Source: Fidelibacterota bacterium (lineage in GTDB: Bacteria > Fidelibacterota > Marinisomatia > SCGC-AAA003-L08 > D37C17). Taken from it: DNA of 36,834 nt. Shown here piece by piece: positions 1-7,472 of this stretch. Under the pieces are notes generated by a model. It saw nothing but the letters and a program-made list of their open reading frames with translations. It ran no database searches and had not been told where the DNA came from. Every line of letters starts with the position of its first letter. Position 1 is the stretch's first letter. Both the position numbers and the translations under genes were made by a program. The DNA lies in the NCBI GenBank assembly GCA_002719095.1, contig PBGO01000033.1:1-36834 (forward strand), written 5' to 3'.

Positions 1-153
1 CAACTTAAACTGAACTTCGCTTGACTCGGAAGACGATTGGATACTTTTAGCTTCAAATTTTGTAGGTAAACTAGAATCAAAACCAACCCAATTTGTGGAA
101 AAGGTGAAGCTTGAAACAAGAATAAGTGTAAAAAATGGATGAAAATTTTGCAT
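1..153 (-). CDS. N-terminus of a secreted protein, cut by the window edge (possibly C25/gingipain-like)
   Basis: An ATG at 153 opens a frame that stays open to base 1 and gives 51 residues. A GGAG lies 8 bases upstream of the ATG, which supports this start. Residues 1-20 (MQNFHPFFTLILVSSFTFST) look like a Sec signal peptide. After it comes NWVGFDSSLPTKFEAKSIQS and a Ser-rich stretch leading to VQFKL. This resembles the mature N-terminus of large surface proteins with C25 (gingipain-like) peptidase domains in related phyla, but no catalytic part is visible, so the family is a guess. A perfect inverted repeat (167-192) sits just upstream of the ribosome binding site. Confidence 0.5.
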   Translation of the reverse strand, partial: MQNFHPFFTLILVSSFTFSTNWVGFDSSLPTKFEAKSIQSSSESSEVQFKL

Positions 154-166
154 TAATAAAACTCCG

Positions 167-192
167 TTTGTTTAAATATAATTTTAAACAAA
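167..192. repeat. Perfect 10-bp inverted repeat upstream of the secreted-protein gene
   Basis: TTTGTTTAAA (167-176) and TTTAAACAAA (183-192) are exact reverse complements around the 6-base loop TATAAT. The element ends 14 bases before the start codon of the minus-strand gene and just upstream of its ribosome binding site. It could be an operator or a 5'-UTR hairpin. There is no T-run, so it is not a clear terminator. Confidence 0.5.
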
Positions 193-246
193 GAAGCAAA
201 TGATTAGTAGTTATTTTACATTCTGTTACAGGTGAGCATAAAGTAG

Positions 247-528
247 TTACTCAATATTTATTTCGTCTAAATTTGTTGATTCAAAAATTTCATTTCCTAT
301 ACCTTTTCCAGTCTCTATTGAACGGTCAATAACTTCTTCAACTGCACCTGAACCTTCTGTTAAAGCTATGTAGCCTAAATAAATTCCGATAAAAAGGAAA
401 ACTAAGATTGCAATTTTAAATAATTTTTTTGTTAGAGTGTATAAAACAACACCCAAAATAACTAGTGAAATGATTAAAATTATCGGATCCCCTGAAACTT
501 TCGTGATTATACTTTTGATACTTTCCAT
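247..528 (-). CDS. Small membrane protein, unknown function
   Basis: This encodes 93 residues starting MESIKSIITK. The start is taken at the ATG at 528 because GGAG sits 10 bases upstream; a TTG three codons earlier would fall almost on top of that site. Two hydrophobic segments (about residues 15-33 and 37-57, separated by a short KKLFK stretch) suggest two membrane helices. An acidic tail follows (EGSGAVEEVIDRS to the end), probably soluble. I recognise no family. The gene lies downstream of another small membrane-anchored protein and may be transcribed with it. Confidence 0.55.
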   Translation of the reverse strand: MESIKSIITKVSGDPIILIISLVILGVVLYTLTKKLFKIAILVFLFIGIYLGYIALTEGSGAVEEVIDRSIETGKGIGNEIFESTNLDEINIE

Positions 529-559
529 AGTTAACAATCTCCATAATGGTGATTAAAAA

Positions 560-958
560 TCAATTTTCAGACTCTAATCTCTTAATTATGTATTCTTTCT
601 TTGATTCGAAATTTTTCATAATTATATTTTTCATTGTATCAGGGTCTTCAACATATCTAAATTTTTCAAAAGTTAAGTAGATTGCTTCACGAATACTTTC
701 ATCAATGACATCAGGAAATAAATCCATAGGTCTTTTACCATTTTCATCATCAGACTCATACCAATTTATAATTTGTTCTTTATCATAGTAGCCATTATCT
801 CGGTTTTTAACCCACTTTTCAGCTGACTCAGAAATGTACTCTTTATAATTTTCATATTTTCCTGAAGGAGTCATTTCGTCATAAACTATCACCAACATTC
901 TCCAGGGAACTATAATTAATAAAAAAACTGACAATAATATTAAAAATATTTTGTTCAT
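560..958 (-). CDS. Hypothetical protein with one N-terminal membrane anchor
   Basis: This encodes 132 residues starting MNKIFLILLSVFLLIIVPW, a single hydrophobic anchor or uncleaved signal. A soluble charged region follows, rich in Glu, Lys and Tyr. The frame is open further upstream, but that extension runs through tRNA-Leu, so the start is placed at the ATG at 958. The gene begins 11 bases after the tRNA 3' end on the same strand and may be read from the same transcript. No family is recognised. Confidence 0.5.
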   Translation of the reverse strand: MNKIFLILLSVFLLIIVPWRMLVIVYDEMTPSGKYENYKEYISESAEKWVKNRDNGYYDKEQIINWYESDDENGKRPMDLFPDVIDESIREAIYLTFEKFRYVEDPDTMKNIIMKNFESKKEYIIKRLESEN

Positions 959-968
959 AAAATTTATG

Positions 969-1052
969 TGCCGAGAGTGGGACTCGAACCCACACGTCCC
1001 GAGGGACACCGGATTTTGAATCCGGCACGTCTACCAATTTCATCATCTCGGC
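969..1052 (-). tRNA. tRNA-Leu (anticodon CAA)
   Basis: On the minus strand the acceptor arms GCCGAGA and TCTCGGC pair perfectly, followed by discriminator A. The anticodon stem CCGGA/TCCGG encloses the loop TTCAAAA, giving anticodon CAA for UUG codons. A long variable arm (about TGTCCCTCGGGACG) marks a class II tRNA, as expected for leucine. The T arm reads GTGGG-TTCGAGT-CCCAC. CCA is not encoded and must be added after transcription. Length is 84 nt. Confidence 0.95.
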
Positions 1053-1078
1053 TACGTGTTAATTTAAGTAAAATGAAT

Positions 1079-3922
1079 CTAAATTCTAATTAATTTGGAT
1101 TCATTACTATCTTTAACATACTTGTCAAGTGATTTGAAAACATCATATTTCACTGCCGCATTCCAATCACCAACGATAATTAATTTCTTTTTTGCGCGAG
1201 ATAGGGCAACATTTATTTTTCTCTTATCTCCTAAGAAACTTGAATTGTTTTTATCTGAAACGCATGTTGAGAAAATAATAACATCTCTCTCATCCCCTTG
1301 GAATCGGTCAACCGTGTCTACAAGATCTCTAGAGTCAATTTTTAAACTTTTATTTTCTATTGATAAATCTAATTTTCTTCTTATTAGAGCTACCTGTGCA
1401 CGATATGGTGCAATAATCCCAATCGTTTTTGGGTTCACACCTTTTCTGATTAAAAATTCAAACAAATCAAGAATTATTTCACCATCTTCCTCAAATGATT
1501 TTGAGTCTAAGTTATCATTTGAATTTTGAGTATCAACAATTGTTATTACATCTTTTGGATAACAAATTTTACTTATTGTACTTGGTGTTTGTTTTTCATC
1601 ATAAAGTTTTTTGAAAGAAATTTTTGTATTATTCAGCAATTTTCCATCATAAAATTGTTTTGATATAAAGTTACCTAAAACTGGATTCATCCTATGCTGA
1701 GTATTTAGCATTACTTTTACTGAATCTGGAACATTTTGGTTATCAAATAATTCTTGAAATAAAGTTTTATTTAGTAATCTTGAATCATTGCTAGTCAAAA
1801 TAGGTGGCTGCTGGTGATGATCACCAACAAGAATATGCGACTTAGCTAATCTTAAGACACCGAATGAGTTAGGCATAATCATTTGAGATGCTTCATCAAT
1901 AATTGCTACATCATATCCATCCTTTCCAAGCAAAGAATCATACTTACCTGATGACCATGAGTAGGATGTTGATGCAAGAATTGGAAAATCATCTATTATT
2001 TTTTTTGTCTCCTCTAATCTCTCAGTGTTGGTTTTTTCGGTTTCTTCATTCATAGGATTTGACTTTAATTTGAAGCCAGAATTAGTTATTCTAAAAACTT
2101 TCAAGTCAGAATCTAATTCGTAAATTTTATCTATCATCTCATCCAGAGCCCTATGAGTGAAAGAAGAAATAATGATTTTTTTTCCTATTTTATTTAATTC
2201 ACGAACAATCATTGCAATTATTGATGTTTTTCCTGTTCCTGGGGGACCTTGAATCAATAGTAATTTCTTGATTCCCAGCGATAACATAACTGCTTTTTTT
2301 TGTATGGCATTTAGCTCGAAATTTGATGACTGAAAGTCAAACATAATTTCTTCATTTGGTTCAATATTATCATTTCCTGAAATTGTATTTCTTAAATAAG
2401 ATAAATTTGAATCTTTGAAGAAATTAAACAGAGAAACATAATTAACGTCAAAAATTGAATCCGAACGCATTGTGTCAATCCATTTTGGTAAAAAGGTTAA
2501 AGGTTTAGAAAAATTTAACTCTATTGAATCATTTCTAACTTTTTTAATAAATCCTTGAGCAACATTTCCCTTTACAGGGCCGTAAATATCACTCACTAAA
2601 CACATATCATTTTCTCTGATTTCTGAGTTATTAATACATTTTACTTTTATTGAATTTTTATATTTTTTTACTATCTCTATAACCTCAATTCGCTTCCCAG
2701 ATTTAATTTTTTCTTCTGAGGATATTTTAAAATAATTACTAAAATTTCTTTTCACACTCAAGGATTCTACGTTTAAAAATTTATTGTAATTATTAAAAAA
2801 TAATTTCTGATTATGATTTAATGAATTATAATGATCAATCAATAATGGATTTAATTCAAAATTTGGTTTAATCTTACTATTGTTAATGCATACACATTCT
2901 TGAAGATGGAAGCATTTATCGCACATAGAAAATCTTTTATGTTCGTAGTCAAAATTATAGAAAATCTCATCAGCAACTAGCCTATTTCTCAAATTTATAA
3001 CATTACTTATTGTTTCGTAATTTAGATCGACTTTAAGACCCAATTTAATGCTTTGAGGACTTTTGAAATCATATTTTTTGTAGTCTCCGGAATAAATGAT
3101 AAGGGGTGGCACAACCTCCTTCTGTTTATATTTATTAGCAAGAAGTAATGAATATGCCTGTACTTGGTAAGAATGTCCTGTTTTTGCATGTTTTTTCCAT
3201 GTTTTTCCAGTTTTTAATTCAACAGCTATTAATTTTTCTTTTGACATAATCACGCTATCAATTTTTCCTTTCATGCCAAAATCAGTATCAACAATATAGT
3301 GTTCCGAAAAAACTTTTTTATTAAAATAAAAATTTTTATTCTTTTTTATATAAAGGTATAGCGCATTTAAATGATTCTTTATTCCTTGTGTTATTTTTTC
3401 AATATTTAAATTAAGTATTGCAAAATAAATAATATTCTTATGAATTGTTTCATCTAACTTCTTTCTTAGTTTATCAAAATATTTACTTTTATCAAGACTT
3501 ATGTCTGTAATAATATCTTCAAAAACCTCATGAACAATATTTCCTATAAGCGTGTACTTATTTGGCAAAAAATTTGAAAATTTCCGATTAAATATTGATC
3601 TCTCATAGTAGTCAAATTTTGTTAAATCTGTAACATTAATCAAAATAGATGGGTCTAGGACAAAGTAAGATTGAAGCTCTTTATTGAAAGTTAATTCATT
3701 TTTATTAAGTTCAACGTTTATTAGTGCTATTGGAACATTTTGAGAAACTGATTTATTCACGTTGGAATTAAAAATATCTTTGACTATTCTAAATGAAGTT
3801 TTGAATTCGTTATTTAGCTTGATTTTTAATTTTTCATTTCTATAGGTAACAATTATATCATTAGTAGCATCATCAAAGCCTGTTATTTCACATTTTAAAT
3901 TTATTTTTTTATTAGATTCCAA
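1079..3922 (-). CDS. Dna2-like fusion of a PD-(D/E)XK nuclease and an SF1B helicase
   Basis: The 947-residue protein joins a Cas4/RecB-type nuclease to an Upf1/Dna2-type superfamily 1 helicase. Nuclease motifs: H131 (GNIVHE), D222 in GKID, E235-L-K237, and QVQAY at 253-257. A Cys cluster C334-x2-C337-x5-C343-x-C345 matches the C-terminal part of the Fe-S ligands in Dna2/Cas4/AddB nucleases. Helicase motifs: Walker A GPPGTGKT 559-566, DEAS 676-679, GDHHQQPP 700-707, QHR 742-744, DRFQGDERD 872-880, NVALSRAKKKL 904-914. The expected role is 5'-flap or end resection on single-stranded DNA. The start codon is TTG at 3922 with only a weak ribosome site, so the exact N-terminus is uncertain. It lies 13 bp downstream of exonuclease I and is probably co-transcribed. 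The Cys usually found near residue 105 appears to be Tyr. Confidence 0.85.
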   Translation of the reverse strand: MESNKKINLKCEITGFDDATNDIIVTYRNEKLKIKLNNEFKTSFRIVKDIFNSNVNKSVSQNVPIALINVELNKNELTFNKELQSYFVLDPSILINVTDLTKFDYYERSIFNRKFSNFLPNKYTLIGNIVHEVFEDIITDISLDKSKYFDKLRKKLDETIHKNIIYFAILNLNIEKITQGIKNHLNALYLYIKKNKNFYFNKKVFSEHYIVDTDFGMKGKIDSVIMSKEKLIAVELKTGKTWKKHAKTGHSYQVQAYSLLLANKYKQKEVVPPLIIYSGDYKKYDFKSPQSIKLGLKVDLNYETISNVINLRNRLVADEIFYNFDYEHKRFSMCDKCFHLQECVCINNSKIKPNFELNPLLIDHYNSLNHNQKLFFNNYNKFLNVESLSVKRNFSNYFKISSEEKIKSGKRIEVIEIVKKYKNSIKVKCINNSEIRENDMCLVSDIYGPVKGNVAQGFIKKVRNDSIELNFSKPLTFLPKWIDTMRSDSIFDVNYVSLFNFFKDSNLSYLRNTISGNDNIEPNEEIMFDFQSSNFELNAIQKKAVMLSLGIKKLLLIQGPPGTGKTSIIAMIVRELNKIGKKIIISSFTHRALDEMIDKIYELDSDLKVFRITNSGFKLKSNPMNEETEKTNTERLEETKKIIDDFPILASTSYSWSSGKYDSLLGKDGYDVAIIDEASQMIMPNSFGVLRLAKSHILVGDHHQQPPILTSNDSRLLNKTLFQELFDNQNVPDSVKVMLNTQHRMNPVLGNFISKQFYDGKLLNNTKISFKKLYDEKQTPSTISKICYPKDVITIVDTQNSNDNLDSKSFEEDGEIILDLFEFLIRKGVNPKTIGIIAPYRAQVALIRRKLDLSIENKSLKIDSRDLVDTVDRFQGDERDVIIFSTCVSDKNNSSFLGDKRKINVALSRAKKKLIIVGDWNAAVKYDVFKSLDKYVKDSNESKLIRI

Positions 3923-3935
3923 TCGTACAGTACAC

Positions 3936-5375
3936 TTACTTACTTAGTAAATACTTTTCAAAGGATTTTAAAATTTCAACCTGCTGATTGTCCAAATTAG
4001 ATATGTCTTCAAGTTTTGAACGGGTTTCATTTAAAGCATCTTCAATAGTATTTCTTTTTTTTCCTGAGGCATCAATATGAACATCTTCCTTTGTTGATTG
4101 AATATACATATCAAACTCTTTCTTCAATGTTGATGATAAGTGATTGTAATAATTTCTCCCTAACAATCTGGTTGCTTTTGCTTTTACATCATCATATTGT
4201 ATGTTTTCAACAAAATTAGCTTTCTTATTTAAATCAGTTATTTCATGAAAATCATTACAAACCTTTTTTTTGCCTTCATCAAAGTGAAATGCACCTTTAG
4301 GATAGAGTGAAGCATCTAAGTCAAAGTCTCTGTCTTCATACTCAATAGATAAGAAATATTCAGATAGTTCATGAAGATATTGAGGATTAGATTGTATCCA
4401 TTTCTCGTTGATTGAAAAAAGTTCTTTTTTCTTAGAGGATGAAACATTGTACTTTTCAGACATTGGTAAAATAAAATCAGGAACACCTGTTTTTCTTGAA
4501 ACAGTACTTTTTTTGAGTTCAGAAAAAATTCTTTTTTCATTTATTGAATCAAAAATTTTTGTATCGAGCCTAAGCCAAAATGTTTTGTTTAGTTTATTAT
4601 CCTCTGCAATTTTTATACATTGTGAAATACAATTATTCTTGTAGCCAAATTTATTTCTAATAAATAACCCTTTTGAATATGAACTACCATCTGATAATTC
4701 TATGTGCTCAAGATTATTTAACCTTTGTAAATCAGTATTTTTATCAAAACCTTTGCATAGGTAACTCCACATTTCTTCATTTTCTTTTCTTAATAATTTC
4801 GCTAGCTCAATAGTAGCTTCTACATCTACAAGAGCATCATGCGCCATACCTTGTGCCAAATCATTAAAACTGTTTAAATACTCTAGACGCAAAGAAGGTT
4901 TATTATTCACAACAGGCCACTTCATTGTATTTTTTTCATAGAGGAAATATAAAATAGTAATAGGCATAATATCCATTCTAGCACAATTAGATAAATTGTT
5001 TTGGTTTGAATAAGGATTTAATAAATTCCTATCATAAGTAAATCGCATAAATTCATCATCAAAACTTATAGTATTGTAACCAAGATTGATTGTATCTTCG
5101 GAAGAAAGAATAGAGTGCATTTTTTTTGTAGCCTCGTACTCATTAGTTCCTTTTAAAAGATAAGAAACATCTAACCTATTAACAATTAAAGCTCCTGCAT
5201 GAGGAATTACATCCTCTCTCAGTTTAATTTTGAATTCATGTCTTTCAATTTCATTGAAATTCAAGTCAGTTCTAATAGCTGCAAATTGAAGAATTTGGTC
5301 AAATGCTGGGTTCATTCCAGATGTCTCTAAATCGTAGAATGAATAATATTTATAAGGTTTTCTGGTTAAATCCAT
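3936..5375 (-). CDS. sbcB: Exodeoxyribonuclease I (3'-5' ssDNA exonuclease)
   Basis: The 479-residue protein has the length of E. coli ExoI (475) and matches it along its whole N-terminal half. It degrades single-stranded DNA 3' to 5' in recombination and mismatch repair. DEDDh catalytic residues are visible: D15 and E17 (FYDLETSG), D106 (GYNTISFDDEF), H179 and D184 (AHDALVDVEAT), each at or two residues from the E. coli position. NPAFDQILQFAAIRTD at 22-37 is a family hallmark. The C-terminal half, with the SH3-like and helical regions in the family, is more diverged and Lys-rich. ExoI is mostly known from Proteobacteria, so its presence here with a Dna2-like enzyme downstream is of interest. 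Confidence 0.92.
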   Translation of the reverse strand: MDLTRKPYKYYSFYDLETSGMNPAFDQILQFAAIRTDLNFNEIERHEFKIKLREDVIPHAGALIVNRLDVSYLLKGTNEYEATKKMHSILSSEDTINLGYNTISFDDEFMRFTYDRNLLNPYSNQNNLSNCARMDIMPITILYFLYEKNTMKWPVVNNKPSLRLEYLNSFNDLAQGMAHDALVDVEATIELAKLLRKENEEMWSYLCKGFDKNTDLQRLNNLEHIELSDGSSYSKGLFIRNKFGYKNNCISQCIKIAEDNKLNKTFWLRLDTKIFDSINEKRIFSELKKSTVSRKTGVPDFILPMSEKYNVSSSKKKELFSINEKWIQSNPQYLHELSEYFLSIEYEDRDFDLDASLYPKGAFHFDEGKKKVCNDFHEITDLNKKANFVENIQYDDVKAKATRLLGRNYYNHLSSTLKKEFDMYIQSTKEDVHIDASGKKRNTIEDALNETRSKLEDISNLDNQQVEILKSFEKYLLSK

Positions 5376-5407
5376 AGTGATTTAGAAAATCAGAGTACTC
5401 ATAGTCA

Positions 5408-5752
5408 TTAATTAGAATATTTTTGTTTGGGTTGTTTCTTTTTGGGAATTACCTCTGAATCTAAAAATATTTCAGGTATTTGAGGATATTTTTTTCTTAT
5501 TTGTCTTATTTTTCTTTTATAATCTTTTTTCAGCTGCTTCAATTCCTCTTTTCTTTCAATTTTGAGCTGACTAATCTTAAGATTATAATTATCATCAATT
5601 TGGCTTTTATCTGCAAGATAATTGCTTTTGATCTCTCCAATTAGATTTCTCACATCAGGCATACTGAGTTCTGATTTTTCACTAAGACTGTCTTCATGAA
5701 CAGTCTCACAGATAATTAAGCTCAATAATAAAAAAGTATAAATTAAAAACAT
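5408..5752 (-). CDS. Small exported coiled-coil protein, unknown function
   Basis: This encodes 114 residues. Residues 1-15 (MFLIYTFLLLSLIIC) form a signal or anchor. The Cys is preceded by Ile rather than Gly/Ala/Ser, so a lipoprotein site is doubtful. Residues about 35-95 are a charged heptad-like stretch (SQLKIERKEELKQLKKDYKR), predicted coiled coil, and the tail is Lys/Gln/Pro-rich. It lies between the BI-1 gene (14 bp upstream) and exonuclease I (32 bp downstream) on the same strand and is probably in the same transcript. I recognise no family. Confidence 0.5.
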   Translation of the reverse strand: MFLIYTFLLLSLIICETVHEDSLSEKSELSMPDVRNLIGEIKSNYLADKSQIDDNYNLKISQLKIERKEELKQLKKDYKRKIRQIRKKYPQIPEIFLDSEVIPKKKQPKQKYSN

Positions 5753-5766
5753 AAACAGCTTTCCAA

Positions 5767-6525
5767 CTATCTTCTTGAATTTAGTTTAGCTAGTAATCTC
5801 AAAATTTCTAAATATAACCAAACAAGTGTCACTAATAATCCAAAAGCTCCGTACCATTCCATATATTTGGGTAACCCCTTACCGGATGCATTTTCGATGA
5901 AATCAAAATCTAAAACAAGATTTAAAGCAGCTATTACTACAACAAAAAAACTAAACCCAACACTAATTAGAGGTGCAGGTTGTCCAGGTCCTCCAATTTG
6001 CATGAATGAAAATGTTGATCCACCAGAGAATATTCCATATAAAATTGCAACTAAGTAAACTATACCTATACCTGCTGTTGCTGCAAAAAGACCTAATCTG
6101 AAGTTTTGAGTTGGATTTATGATTCTTGACTTGTATGCAAAAAGCAATGAACAAAAAACTCCAAAAGTTAAAAACACAGCTTGTTGAGCAATTCCGGTAT
6201 ACATACTATCATATATAGATGAAATGCCACCTAAAGCTATACCTTCTAGCAAAGCATAAAATGGTACAGTAAAAGGCGCCCATTCCTTTTTAAAAATTGT
6301 CACTATTGCAAGTATCAATCCACCTATTATACCAAACCATATTAGGTTTATCATCTGATAATTAAATGTAAAACATGCAGAAATGAAAAGAATAAGTAAC
6401 GAAATACCGGTTTTGTTAACAGTACCGTTGAGTGTCATTTGTTGTTGGTGAGTTCTATTAAAAGACTCAAAAACGTTAGCATTTAAAGCAGGATTACCAG
6501 ACCTAAAGGATATATTTCTATTCAT
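5767..6525 (-). CDS. Bax inhibitor-1 / YccA-like membrane protein
   Basis: The 252-residue protein begins MNRNISFRSGNPALN, the typical start of the bacterial BI-1 subfamily (Bax1-I, YccA/TMBIM-like). About seven hydrophobic segments follow from residue 40 on. Conserved patches include PFYALLEGIALGGIS (about 88-102), NPTQNFRLG, and near the end LVLDFDFIENASGKGLPKYM, whose aspartates correspond to the acidic pH/Ca2+-sensing site known in BsYetJ-type members. The role is inferred as an inner-membrane ion leak or stress-related channel. AGGA sits 8 bases before the ATG. It shares a 59-bp divergent spacer with the small gene at 6585. Confidence 0.85.
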   Translation of the reverse strand: MNRNISFRSGNPALNANVFESFNRTHQQQMTLNGTVNKTGISLLILFISACFTFNYQMINLIWFGIIGGLILAIVTIFKKEWAPFTVPFYALLEGIALGGISSIYDSMYTGIAQQAVFLTFGVFCSLLFAYKSRIINPTQNFRLGLFAATAGIGIVYLVAILYGIFSGGSTFSFMQIGGPGQPAPLISVGFSFFVVVIAALNLVLDFDFIENASGKGLPKYMEWYGAFGLLVTLVWLYLEILRLLAKLNSRR

Positions 6526-6584
6526 TGTAAAATTCCTATGTTTAAATTAAGTTTGAAATTTAATAAATATTTAAGGATTAATCT

Positions 6585-6869
6585 ATGTTTATCGAAATGA
6601 ATTTAATATATCCATTCAAAAGTACAAGAAAAAAAATCATTCATTCCCTAGAGAAGTATAAACTTGACATTGAGAAATTAGATGATTGTATAGAGTTTAA
6701 TATTTACAAGGATACATACTCTGAAAAAATAATTTATATGATAAAGTGGACTTCTTGGGAATCTATGAATGAAAATACAGATAAAGAAAAATTTAAAAAA
6801 AGAGTTGAGGAAATGATGAATCTTCAAAAATTTCCTGCAGAAGTTTACAGGTTAGAAGAAAATCATTAA
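6585..6869 (+). CDS. Small conserved protein, possibly ferredoxin-like/ABM fold
   Basis: This encodes 94 residues with no signal peptide. AAGGA lies 7 bases before the ATG. The pattern of beta strands and helices, with IIYMIKWTSWESMNENTDKE followed by an amphipathic helix KKRVEEMMNL, resembles the core of antibiotic-biosynthesis-monooxygenase (ABM) or dimeric alpha-beta barrel proteins, where W..WE is followed by a 'H...F' helix. This is a fold-level guess only. The gene overlaps the next gene tail-to-tail by four bases. Confidence 0.5.
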   Translation: MFIEMNLIYPFKSTRKKIIHSLEKYKLDIEKLDDCIEFNIYKDTYSEKIIYMIKWTSWESMNENTDKEKFKKRVEEMMNLQKFPAEVYRLEENH

Positions 6870-7159
6870 AAGTTAATATCACATTTTTCGATTGAGGAAC
6901 TAATATGTAAATCCAATCTGTTATAAATTTGAGGATTACTTTCCAAAGTTATTGACTCGTTATTCATTCTAACGTACTCTTCATAGGAAAAGTCACCAAT
7001 GAATATTTTAGTGACACATTCACATTTCTCTTCTGTTACGCCTTTAGATAAACATTTAGAAATCATTTCTTCATACTTCAATTTGTCCCATCCATTATCA
7101 CTGCATGAGAAATTAAATGTTAAGATTGAAAAAAAAATATAAAAGCATACATTGTTCAT
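6866..7159 (-). CDS. Small Cys-containing lipoprotein
   Basis: The start is taken at the ATG at 7159 (MNNVCFYIFF), giving 97 residues. The open frame extends 12 codons upstream, but that start would put charged residues before the signal. Residues 1-19 form a lipoprotein signal ending in NFSC with Ser at -1. The mature part has C..(17)..C, then EKCECV, a C-x-C pair, and one C-terminal Cys, so disulfides are plausible. Small secreted proteins with a K-C-x-C-V helix are common in this lineage but lack a known role. The stop codon overlaps that of the plus-strand gene ending at 6869. Confidence 0.55.
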   Translation of the reverse strand: MNNVCFYIFFSILTFNFSCSDNGWDKLKYEEMISKCLSKGVTEEKCECVTKIFIGDFSYEEYVRMNNESITLESNPQIYNRLDLHISSSIEKCDINF

Positions 7160-7217
7160 TTTGTGATAGAGCATAATAATTAATTTACACATCATTAACG
7201 ATGAATGTTAAGGAAAT

Positions 7218-7273
7218 AAAAAAAGGAAGGAAATATTGCCTCCTCCAAAGAGACCATACAAACCTTCCTTTTT
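7218..7273 (-). terminator. Rho-independent terminator after tRNA-fMet
   Basis: On the minus strand, AAAAAGGAAGG (7273-7263) pairs perfectly over 11 bp with CCTTCCTTTTT (7230-7220), and the 3' arm runs into a seven-T tract at 7224-7218. The loop is long, 32 nt, and may fold further. It starts four bases after the tRNA 3' end, so it would end the tRNA transcript. Confidence 0.75.
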
Positions 7274-7276
7274 AAA

Positions 7277-7353
<77 letters not shown>

Positions 7354-7365
7354 TCAATTTTTACT

Positions 7366-7392
7366 GCAAAAACTTCCGCACAAAGTTTTTGC
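7366..7392. repeat. Perfect 10-bp inverted repeat between metalloprotease gene and tRNA-fMet
   Basis: GCAAAAACTT (7366-7375) and AAGTTTTTGC (7383-7392) pair perfectly around a 7-base loop. It lies 12 bases upstream of the tRNA 5' end on the minus strand and about 80 bases after the metalloprotease stop. There is no T-tract after it on either strand, so a processing or operator hairpin fits better than an intrinsic terminator. Confidence 0.45.
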
Positions 7393-7472
7393 TTGAATCC
7401 CATAACTTAAAGATACATAAATGGCCTAAAAGATAATCATTATTTAATATATAATTCAAGCAAAGTTTTAAA

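Noticed and set aside
959-1009. Upstream extension of the small anchored protein (17 residues before MNKIFLIL)
   Set aside because: The extension is read through tRNA-Leu; the signal-like MNKIFLIL start at 958 is far more likely.
1095-1529. Plus-strand 144-codon open frame
   Set aside because: It is the mirror of the helicase C-terminal motifs and has no family signs of its own.
1079-3922. Cas4 or a CRISPR-linked helicase
   Set aside because: The nuclease is fused to an SF1B helicase in Dna2 order, and no cas gene or array is present.
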